Shown here: positions 22,179 through 29,982 of the stretch, piece after piece
How the letters are laid out: every line of letters begins with the position of its first letter
Numbering within the stretch: position 1 is the stretch's first letter
Origin: Marinobacter alexandrii
GTDB taxonomy: Bacteria > Pseudomonadota > Gammaproteobacteria > Pseudomonadales > Oleiphilaceae
DNA: 64,000 bases
Assembly: GCF_005871205.1 (NCBI RefSeq)
Contig: NZ_SWKM01000017.1
Span: forward strand, 1-64,000
Direction: 5' to 3'
Notes under the pieces: model-generated
The model's input: the letters and a program-made list of their open reading frames with translations, nothing else
What the model was told of the DNA's origin: nothing
The model's database searches: none
Program-made: the position numbers and the translations under genes

Positions 22179-24809
22179 TTAAGCTATATTTTGCTCAATC
22201 CAGGCAGTCACCCCGGCTAGCGCCTCCGCCAATTTACTCGGATCACTACCGCCGCCCTGGGCCATATCGGGCCGGCCGCCGCCTTTGCCATCAACCTGGG
22301 CCGCCAGGTGCTTCATCAGGTCACCGGCCTTTATCTTGCCCGTGGCGGACTTGGTCACACCAGCCACCAGCGTGACCTTGCCGTCGTCCACACTGGCCAG
22401 CACAACCACGCCCTCACCCAGCTTGTTCTTGAGCTGATCGGCGGTTTCCATCAGGGCCTTGCGATCGGCGCCTTCCAGTTCGGAAGCCACCACTTTCAAA
22501 CCAGCCACCTCGACAGCGGAACCCGCCAGGTCACTGCCGGCGGAACTCGCCAGCTTAGCCTTCAGGGCGTCGACTTCTTTCTCGAGCTGACGGCTGCGAT
22601 CCAGGGTCTGCTGCACTTTTTCAACCACCGTGTCGCGGGTCGCCCGGACCAAACCGGCGGTGTCGCGCAGGGTACGCTCGGTGCTATCTACCCACTCCAG
22701 GGCACCCATGCCAGTCACCGCTTCGATACGGCGAACACCAGAGGAAATACCGCTCTCCGAGGTGATGCGGAACAGGCCAATGTCGCCCGTACGCGCAACG
22801 TGGGTGCCGCCACACAGTTCTACCGAGTAATTGTCGGCACCCATGCTCAGCACCCGCACGGTATCACCGTACTTTTCACCAAACAGAGCCATGGCGCCTT
22901 TTTCCTGGGCCTGTTCCATGTCGGTGATTTCGGTTTGCACCGGAGTGTTGTCGAGAATCAGCTCATTCACCTTGCGCTCAATCTCGGTCAGCTGCTCCGG
23001 GGTAACGGGCTCGAAGTGCGAGAAATCGAAACGCAGTTTGTCCGGATCCACCAGCGAGCCTTTCTGGTTCACGTGCTCACCTAGAATCTTGCGCAGCGCC
23101 GCATGCAGCAGATGCGTGGCAGAGTGGTTGCGCTTGGTGCGCTCACGGCGAACGTGATCAATGCGCGCATCCACTTCCAGACCCGGGAACAGTTCACCTT
23201 CAATCAGCGTACCCACGTGCAGGTGGTTGTCGCCTTCCTTGCGGGTGTCGGTGACCTTGAACCGACCACCACTCCAGGTCAGCAGCCCGGTATCACCCAC
23301 CTGACCACCGGATTCGGCGTAGAACGGCGTGCGCTCCAACACCACAACGGCCTCGTCACCGGCTTCAGCGTTCTTTTCTTCGCCGCCGACAATAACGGAA
23401 CGAATGCGCTCGTGGCCGTCGATATGATCGTAACCGGTAAATTCGGTCTTACCTTCGAGCTTGAGCCCGGCGGCGTTGTAGTCGATGCCGAACTTGCTCG
23501 CGGCACGGGCCCGGTCACGCTGGGCTTCCATAGCTTTCTCGTAGCCTTCGTAATCCAGGGTCAGACCACGTTCGCGGGCGATATCGTTGGTCAGGTCGAC
23601 CGGGAAACCGAAGGTGTCGTAAAGAGTAAAGATGGTTTCGCCCGGAATTACTTCGCTTTTCAGTTCAGCGATGTCCTGCTCCAGCAGACGCAGGCCTTTG
23701 TCCAGAGTTTTGGCGAACTGCTCCTCCTCCTGCAGCAACACCTTTTCGACCTGCTTCAGGCTGCTGACCAGCTGCGGGTAAGCCTCCCCCATCAGGTCGG
23801 CCAGGGGGCCGGCAAGCTTGTAGAAGAACGGCTGGGTAGCGCCCAGCTTGTTGCCGTGGCGGGCAGCGCGACGGATGATGCGACGCAGTACAAAACCGCG
23901 GCCTTCGTTCGAGGGCATAACGCCGTCGGAAATCAGGAAGGCGCAGGAACGAATGTGATCGGCCACCACGCGCAGGCTGGCCTCGCTGGCATCCACACCA
24001 CCGAGCACGTCAGAGGCCGCTTTCAGCAGATTCTGGAACAGATCGATCTCGTAGTTGCTGTGCACGCCCTGCAGCACGGCAGTAATACGCTCCAGCCCCA
24101 TGCCGGTGTCTACGGACGGCTTGGGCAGGTTCAGCATCTCGCCATCGGCGGTGCGGTTGTACTGCATGAAAACCACGTTCCAGATCTCGATGTAGCGGTC
24201 ACCGTCTTCCTCGGGGCTCCCCGGAGGTCCGCCAGCCACGTCCGGGCCGTGATCGTAGAAGATCTCAGTGCACGGACCGCAGGGGCCGGTGTCGCCCATC
24301 TGCCAGAAGTTGTCGGACGCGTAACGGGCACCCTTGTTGTCACCAATGCGGACAATGCGGTCGGCCGGAACGCCGATTTCCTGGTTCCAGATATCAAAGG
24401 CTTCATCGTCGTCGGCGTAAACGGTCACCCACAGCTTTTCCTTGGGCAGCTTCAGCCACTCATCACCGGTCAGAAAGGTCCAGGCGTAGTTAATCGCTTC
24501 GCGCTTGAAGTAGTCACCGAAGCTGAAGTTGCCCAGCATTTCAAAGAACGTGTGATGACGCGCGGTGTAACCCACGTTTTCCAGGTCGTTGTGCTTGCCG
24601 CCGGCACGAACGCACTTCTGCGAGGTCGTGGCGCGGGTGTAGTCACGCTCTTCCCGGCCAAGAAAGGCGTCCTTGAACTGGTTCATTCCCGCATTGGTGA
24701 ACAGCAACGTGGGGTCATCCGCCGGAACCAGCGAACTGCTTGAAACAATGGTGTGGCCTTGCTGTTTGAAATAATCGAGAAATGCCTGTCGCAACTCAGC
24801 GGTTTTCAT
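22179..24809 (-). CDS. alaS: Alanyl-tRNA synthetase
   Basis: 876 residues. Charges tRNA-Ala and edits Ser/Gly mischarging. Start MKTAELRQAFLDYFKQQGHT at 24809; the longer frame to 25013 runs through the divergent promoter region. Class II catalytic core at about residues 1-240 (LFTNAGMNQFKDAFLG, RATTSQKCVRAGGKHNDLE), editing domain with H-S-A-T-H-L-L-H-A-A and CGGTHVARTGDIG (zinc site, about 560-670), then a coiled coil and the C-Ala domain with GGGRPDMAQGGG. Upstream of lysC and csrA, a common order in this bacterial group. Confidence 0.97.
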   Translation of the reverse strand: MKTAELRQAFLDYFKQQGHTIVSSSSLVPADDPTLLFTNAGMNQFKDAFLGREERDYTRATTSQKCVRAGGKHNDLENVGYTARHHTFFEMLGNFSFGDYFKREAINYAWTFLTGDEWLKLPKEKLWVTVYADDDEAFDIWNQEIGVPADRIVRIGDNKGARYASDNFWQMGDTGPCGPCTEIFYDHGPDVAGGPPGSPEEDGDRYIEIWNVVFMQYNRTADGEMLNLPKPSVDTGMGLERITAVLQGVHSNYEIDLFQNLLKAASDVLGGVDASEASLRVVADHIRSCAFLISDGVMPSNEGRGFVLRRIIRRAARHGNKLGATQPFFYKLAGPLADLMGEAYPQLVSSLKQVEKVLLQEEEQFAKTLDKGLRLLEQDIAELKSEVIPGETIFTLYDTFGFPVDLTNDIARERGLTLDYEGYEKAMEAQRDRARAASKFGIDYNAAGLKLEGKTEFTGYDHIDGHERIRSVIVGGEEKNAEAGDEAVVVLERTPFYAESGGQVGDTGLLTWSGGRFKVTDTRKEGDNHLHVGTLIEGELFPGLEVDARIDHVRRERTKRNHSATHLLHAALRKILGEHVNQKGSLVDPDKLRFDFSHFEPVTPEQLTEIERKVNELILDNTPVQTEITDMEQAQEKGAMALFGEKYGDTVRVLSMGADNYSVELCGGTHVARTGDIGLFRITSESGISSGVRRIEAVTGMGALEWVDSTERTLRDTAGLVRATRDTVVEKVQQTLDRSRQLEKEVDALKAKLASSAGSDLAGSAVEVAGLKVVASELEGADRKALMETADQLKNKLGEGVVVLASVDDGKVTLVAGVTKSATGKIKAGDLMKHLAAQVDGKGGGRPDMAQGGGSDPSKLAEALAGVTAWIEQNIA

Positions 24810-24949
24810 AGCCCTTTGATACCTTTCCAGAAACTTGCCGTAAATCCGGCGCGTCCGCGATTGAATACGAATACTTACATGCGTGTGCAAATCCGCTACT
24901 CTAGCACACGCCGAGAACGGGAAAAACGTGAAACCGCACAGGAGACCCC

Positions 24950-25483
24950 ATGCCCCGACGCTTCCATGATGCCGAGAAACTGTTGCCACCCGCCACATTT
25001 CTGAAGCGTGCACTCGCTATTATCTATGACGGTCTGATCAGTATCGCGGTTCTGCTTGTGGCGACCTGGATTTACACCATGATTGGCGGCTGGATCACCG
25101 GCTGGGACAAGTTTGAGGAGATGGCGGAAGCGGGACAACTGGCCGGAGATCCCGGTCTTACCTTTGCTCTGTTCCTGACGCTGTACCTGTTCTTCGCGTA
25201 TTTCTGGACTCGCATCGGTCAGACCCTCGGCATGCAGGTCTGGCGCATTCGCATTGAAAACCTGGACGGCACTTCAGTGAGCTGGAGCCAGGCCCTGCGC
25301 CGTTTCGTCACCGCCGCCGCGGTGATCTTCGTGACTTTGCTGGCAAGCTATTACGTGGGCGCCATCACCCTGATCGTCACCCTACCGGCGGTAATCGCCC
25401 TGTTCTTCCCCATCAATGGCCTGTCGGTCACCGACCGCCTGTCCGGCAGCGTGGTGGTACAGGTTCCGAAAGAAGGCAAATAA
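24950..25483 (+). CDS. RDD family membrane protein
   Basis: 177 residues. An RDD-type domain begins FLKRALAIIYDGLISIAVLL; the Arg and Asp of R-A-x-x-x-D near residues 20-27 are the family's landmarks. Three hydrophobic segments (about residues 22-48, 70-90 and 115-155) are interrupted by TLGMQVWRIRIENLDGTSVSW, the conserved RDD loop. Inner membrane; transport or unknown role. Divergent from alaS across 140 bases, preceded by GGAGACCCC. Confidence 0.88.
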   Translation: MPRRFHDAEKLLPPATFLKRALAIIYDGLISIAVLLVATWIYTMIGGWITGWDKFEEMAEAGQLAGDPGLTFALFLTLYLFFAYFWTRIGQTLGMQVWRIRIENLDGTSVSWSQALRRFVTAAAVIFVTLLASYYVGAITLIVTLPAVIALFFPINGLSVTDRLSGSVVVQVPKEGK

Positions 25484-25498
25484 CGGCCGGCCTCCGAA

Positions 25499-26560
25499 TT
25501 AACCGGCCCGGCGCATCAGGATGGCGCCGGCCGCCGCGCTGATCGCAATCGGGATCAGTACCGCCAGCATCGGGTTAAAGCCATACACCAGGCTCATGGG
25601 CCCGAGCAGATCCTGCATGTATTTGAACAGAAGACCCACCAGCAAGCCGGTGAATACCCGGAACCCCATGGTGACCGACCGCAGCGGGCCAAATATAAAG
25701 GAAATGGCCACCAGCACCATTACCCCGGTACCCAGGGGCATCAGTGTCTTCTTCCAGAATGCCAGCCAGTACCGCGACGCGTTTAGATCCTGCTCTTCCA
25801 GGTAACTGGCGTAGGTAAATAGGCCAGTCATCGAGAGATTCTCCGGCTTCACGATCAATACGCTTAACACCTGGGGCGAGAGCCCGGTGTCCCAGCGCAT
25901 GGACTGTTCGGTCTCCCGTTTTGTTCCCGTGTCTTCAATCAGGGTCCTGCGGACATCCTCCAGGCGCCAGTGGTCACCCTGAAATATGCCGCGCTTGGCA
26001 AAGCTGGCCGACTGCAACTCCCGCGCCTCATTGAACCGGAATAGCGAGACCCCGTGCAGCACGCCATTGGGTTGCACAGCATTGAGATGGATAAAGAAAT
26101 CGCCTTCCCGGTGCCATACCCCTTGGGCCGACGCCACGTTGCTGCCGGCACCCAGGGCCACCGCTTTCTCACTCTGCGCCAGACGCTCGGCCGGCGGCGC
26201 CACGTATTCACCGATCAGCACTCCCAGAACCACGACCACCAGGGCTGGCTTCATGGCCGACCAGACGATGCGTTTCAGGGAAACACCGGCGGCCCGGATG
26301 ACCGTCAGTTCAGACGAACTGGCCATGGAGCCAAGCCCCACCAGACAGCCCATGAAGGCGCCCAGGGGCAGGTAATCGTAGATGCGCCGAGGCAATGTCA
26401 GAGCCACGTACCAGAGTGCTTCCAGGGTCTGGTAGTTGTTGCGGGTGTCTTCCAGCTCGCCGATGAACCCGAAAATCAGGTCCAGCGACAGCACCACCAC
26501 CATGACCAGAAACATGGCACCGCCAACGGTGCGCATGACATAACCATCAATCCTACGCAT
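25499..26560 (-). CDS. lptG: LPS export permease LptG
   Basis: 353 residues. Permease of the LptB2FG transporter that extracts lipopolysaccharide from the inner membrane. MRRIDGYVMRTVGGAMFLVMVV begins the family's N-terminal helix. ELTVIRAAGVSLKRIVW (about 85-100) is the coupling helix that meets LptB. A periplasmic beta-jellyroll domain covers about 125-265, followed by the C-terminal helices. Overlaps lptF by eight bases. Ends 15 bases from the convergent RDD gene. Confidence 0.95.
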   Translation of the reverse strand: MRRIDGYVMRTVGGAMFLVMVVVLSLDLIFGFIGELEDTRNNYQTLEALWYVALTLPRRIYDYLPLGAFMGCLVGLGSMASSSELTVIRAAGVSLKRIVWSAMKPALVVVVLGVLIGEYVAPPAERLAQSEKAVALGAGSNVASAQGVWHREGDFFIHLNAVQPNGVLHGVSLFRFNEARELQSASFAKRGIFQGDHWRLEDVRRTLIEDTGTKRETEQSMRWDTGLSPQVLSVLIVKPENLSMTGLFTYASYLEEQDLNASRYWLAFWKKTLMPLGTGVMVLVAISFIFGPLRSVTMGFRVFTGLLVGLLFKYMQDLLGPMSLVYGFNPMLAVLIPIAISAAAGAILMRRAG

Positions 26561-27656
26561 GGCTACGCGCCTCCTTCAGGGCTCGGCGTTTATGCAGCCA
26601 CGCCGGTCCAAATTGTAGCCAGAGCCCAAACGCCAGGAACAGGGCGTGCACCCAAAGCATCCCGATCCACTCTGGCACCTTGCCATCGGCGAGGGCATCT
26701 CGGGCTACGATCAGAAGGCCCAGATAGGTGATATACACCAGCATCGCCGGCAGCAGGTGAAAGAACCGGCCCTGGCGCGGATTAACCCGGCTCAGGCGAA
26801 CCGCCAGCAGGGTCACTATGGGTACAATCAGCGGCAACGAGAAGCGCCAGTGCAGGAGCGCACGATCCTCGAGGTTGTCCGACTTCATCAGGGCCAGAGT
26901 ACTGAGCCCTTCTTCCAGTTCCCGGGTGCCTTTTTCGCCGCTTTCGATTTTCAGACCGTAGGCCTCAAACCCTGTGATGTTGTAATCCAGGCGGCCGGGC
27001 TCGCCATTAAAGCGGCCGCCTTCTTCCAGGATCAGGAACCGGCTGCCGGTCTCGCGATCAATCAACTGGGATCCGGAGTTGGCCGTAAAAATGGTAACGC
27101 CCTCCCCGTCTTTGCCGTACTCCGCAATAAACACTCCGCGCAGCTCCCGCTTATCGTCGCTGAGCCCTTCGGTGTAGGTCACTCGGTTGCCGGCACTGAA
27201 ATCCTGAAAGCGACCGGGCGCCAGCATTTCGAATTCAGTGGCCTGGCGCTGTTCGTTGAATATCTGCTCCACCTGTTTCATACCCCAGGGCGAGACATAC
27301 AGACTCATGGCGCCGACCACGACCATCACCGGGAGGCTGCCCAGCAGAGTTTTGGTCAGCAGTTGCCGGTCGCTCACGCCACAGGCGAACAGCACCGTCA
27401 TTTCACTTTCGAGGTACATGCGCCCGTACGCCAGCAGAATGCCAATGAACAGGCCCAGCGGCAGGATCAGTTCGAGGAAGCCGGGGAATCGGAACGCCAT
27501 GATCGAGAACAGGACATCGGCAGCAATCTCGCCCTCTGCGGCGCTGCCCAGGTACTTCAGGAACCGGCCGCTCATAAACACCAGCAACAGAATGCCGGAG
27601 ACAGCCACCATACTGATCATCACCTGGCGAATTAGATAACGGAAAATAATGGTCAA
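26553..27656 (-). CDS. lptF: LPS export permease LptF
   Basis: 367 residues, partner of LptG. FRYLIRQVMISMVAVSGILL begins helix 1. The coupling-helix segment is ESEMTVLFACGVSDRQLL. The periplasmic domain (about 120-260) contains APGRFQDFSAGNRVTYTEG. Three C-terminal helices follow. First gene of lptF-lptG. The 247-base gap to pepA (27657-27903) is divergent promoter space with no gene visible. Confidence 0.95.
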   Translation of the reverse strand: MTIIFRYLIRQVMISMVAVSGILLLVFMSGRFLKYLGSAAEGEIAADVLFSIMAFRFPGFLELILPLGLFIGILLAYGRMYLESEMTVLFACGVSDRQLLTKTLLGSLPVMVVVGAMSLYVSPWGMKQVEQIFNEQRQATEFEMLAPGRFQDFSAGNRVTYTEGLSDDKRELRGVFIAEYGKDGEGVTIFTANSGSQLIDRETGSRFLILEEGGRFNGEPGRLDYNITGFEAYGLKIESGEKGTRELEEGLSTLALMKSDNLEDRALLHWRFSLPLIVPIVTLLAVRLSRVNPRQGRFFHLLPAMLVYITYLGLLIVARDALADGKVPEWIGMLWVHALFLAFGLWLQFGPAWLHKRRALKEARSHA

Positions 27657-27903
27657 AAGGATCTCTCTGCCGGTGCCGGTAAATCATGGAGGAAACAGGT
27701 AACTGCGCGTATTCTATGTAACCTTCGGGCCGAATGACAGAGCCGGGACAATACAGACGGCCCTGGCGCGTGGCTCTCGCGCAACTGTCGCGTAAGTAGC
27801 CCCGCGGCTTGATAAATCCCGGGCCGGCCCCAATGCTAGACTAGATCGGAAATCACTCCCGCCGCCGGCGGACAGTTCTTCAGAACAATCTACAGGAGTT
27901 GCC

Positions 27904-29397
27904 ATGAATTTCAGCCTGAGCAGTAAAGCCATTGCCAGCACCAAAGCCGACAGTCTTGTTATTGGCCTGCCCGAGAAAGGCACCTGGCCAGCATCCACGA
28001 CTCAGGCAGATGAGGCGCTGGACGGGTTGATCAAGACACTCCAGAAGAACGGCGACATCAGTGGCAAAAACGCCACCACCCGTACCGTGCCACTGAGCAA
28101 CCAGCCCTGGAGCCGAGTTGTGGTTGTTGGCACTGGTAATGACAGTGATCGCACCCAGGCGACCTACCGCAAGGCCCTGATCGCGATGGTCGGAGCCCTC
28201 AAAGACGGCCCGTCCAAATCCGCCCTGATCACACTGGCCGACACCGCCGTTACCGGCACCGACGCGGTCAGCTCGGAAGAGGCTCGCCTCAACCTGATCG
28301 GTCGAACTCTGGAAGAGCAGCTTTACACTTTCAACGACTACAAGAGCGACAAGCCGGCCGCGCGCAAGCTCAACAAGCTTGTGGTCACCGCCTCCGGCAG
28401 CGGCAAGGGTTTGAAAGACGCCTTCAATCTGGGTCTGGCGACCGGTCGCGGCATGAACTTTACCCGCGACCTGGGCAACACCCCGCCCAACATCTGTCAC
28501 CCCGAGTGGCTCGCCCAGCAGGCGAAGCGGATGGCGAAAGAGAACGACTGCATCAAGACCGAAGTGCTCGACGAAAAGCAGATGGAAAAGATGGGCATGA
28601 ACACCATCCTCGCCGTCGGTAAGGGCAGCACCCAGCCGCCACGCCTGATCGTAATGGAGTACCGTGGTGGCAACCCGAAGGACAAGCCGTATGTGCTGGT
28701 CGGTAAAGGCATCACCTTTGATACCGGTGGCATCAGCCTGAAGCCGGGCGCTGGCATGGACGAGATGAAGTACGACATGGGCGGCTCTGCCAGTGTCTTC
28801 GGCACCATGCAGGTCCTGGCGGAAACCCAACCCAAGATCAACGTGGTGGCGGTAATCGCGGCCGCTGAAAACATGCCGGACGGTGGCGCCTGCCGCCCGG
28901 GTGACATCGTCACTACCCTGTCGGGCCAGACCGTCGAGATTCTGAACACCGACGCCGAAGGCCGCCTGGTACTGTGCGACGCCCTCACCTACGTCAAGAA
29001 ATACAACCCGGAAGCAGTGATCGACATGGCCACCCTGACCGGCGCCTGCATCGTTGCCCTGGGCCACCACGCCACTGGCCTGCTGGCCAACAATGATGAG
29101 CTGGCGAATGAGCTGCTGGCCGCCGGCGAACGCTCCGACGACCGCGCTTGGCGCCTGCCGCTGTGGGACGATTACCAGAGCCAGCTGGACAGCAACTTCG
29201 CCGACATGCAGAACATCGGTGATCGCTCCGCCGGCACCATCACCGCGGCGTGCTTCCTGTCCCGCTTCGCCAAGGAATACCGCTGGGCGCACCTAGATAT
29301 CGCCGGTACCGCCTGGCATTCAGGCAAGGCCAAAGGCGCCTCCGGCCGCCCGGTTCCCCTGCTGGTTAACTACCTGATGTCTCATGCCGGTAAATAA
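27904..29397 (+). CDS. pepA: Leucyl aminopeptidase (PepA)
   Basis: 497 residues. M17 family cytosolic aminopeptidase that uses two metal ions. The C-terminal catalytic domain carries VGKGITFDTGGISLKPG, MKYDMGGSA and the signature NTDAEGRLVLCDALTY (about 350-365); the Lys and Asp/Glu residues in these bind metals. In enterobacteria PepA (XerA/CarP) also binds DNA. GGAGTTGCC precedes the ATG. It overlaps holC by 14 bases. Confidence 0.96.
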   Translation: MNFSLSSKAIASTKADSLVIGLPEKGTWPASTTQADEALDGLIKTLQKNGDISGKNATTRTVPLSNQPWSRVVVVGTGNDSDRTQATYRKALIAMVGALKDGPSKSALITLADTAVTGTDAVSSEEARLNLIGRTLEEQLYTFNDYKSDKPAARKLNKLVVTASGSGKGLKDAFNLGLATGRGMNFTRDLGNTPPNICHPEWLAQQAKRMAKENDCIKTEVLDEKQMEKMGMNTILAVGKGSTQPPRLIVMEYRGGNPKDKPYVLVGKGITFDTGGISLKPGAGMDEMKYDMGGSASVFGTMQVLAETQPKINVVAVIAAAENMPDGGACRPGDIVTTLSGQTVEILNTDAEGRLVLCDALTYVKKYNPEAVIDMATLTGACIVALGHHATGLLANNDELANELLAAGERSDDRAWRLPLWDDYQSQLDSNFADMQNIGDRSAGTITAACFLSRFAKEYRWAHLDIAGTAWHSGKAKGASGRPVPLLVNYLMSHAGK

Positions 29398-29896
29398 TAC
29401 CGACGGACACCCGGAGCCGGGCAGCACCGCTGCCCGGGCCTCCGGACAGAGCGACGCCAATCAACGCTACTGGTTCCACATCCTGGCCCAGAACACGCCT
29501 GCTGCCCGCAACCTGCACGCCGCCAAACTGGTGGACAAGGCCTGGCAGCAAGGCGATCGCGTCTGTGTGGTCTGCGATACCATGCAGCACGCTCAGGAAC
29601 TGGACGACCTGCTCTGGAACTTCAGTCCGGATGCGTTCATCCCGCACAGCTTAGTGCCCGATTCCGCCACCACCTGTTCCGAGCCCGTTGGCATTCTCCT
29701 GCGCCCACCCGTGGCCGAGGACTGGGACACCGTGATCATCTTGTCGGCTAACCTGCCGGCCGACGCCGACCGCTTCAAACGGCTTGCCCTGGTTGCCCAT
29801 AACGACCCCGCGGTTCTGAACCAGGCACGATCACACTTCAAGCAGCTGCGGGCTCTCGGTATCGAACCGAAAGTCCACGATCAACGAAAGCGCTGA
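29384..29896 (+). CDS. holC: DNA polymerase III chi subunit
   Basis: 170 residues. Chi links the clamp loader to SSB. After a 25-residue polar leader the conserved core begins RYWFHILAQNTPAARNLHAA, continues with ACKLVDKAWQQG-like helix and VCDTMQHAQELDDLLW (the E-L-D-D-x-L-W motif), and ends DADRFKRL. The order pepA-holC-valS is the one known from E. coli. The real start could be slightly later than 29384. Confidence 0.92.
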   Translation: MPVNNTDGHPEPGSTAARASGQSDANQRYWFHILAQNTPAARNLHAAKLVDKAWQQGDRVCVVCDTMQHAQELDDLLWNFSPDAFIPHSLVPDSATTCSEPVGILLRPPVAEDWDTVIILSANLPADADRFKRLALVAHNDPAVLNQARSHFKQLRALGIEPKVHDQRKR

Positions 29897-29922
29897 GGTT
29901 CGCTGCAAACAAGGCGAGCATG

Positions 29923-29928
29923 TATAAT
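29923..29928 (+). promoter_or_regulatory. -10 box likely used by valS
   Basis: A perfect TATAAT (context ATGTATAATCGT) lies 60 bases before the valS start, in the holC-valS gap. The -35 region is weak (TTCGCT about 18 bases upstream). Confidence 0.5.
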
Positions 29929-29982
29929 CGTGCGTCCTGAATTTTCCCTTGCGAACTAACCAACGGTCACCTGCAGAAACCC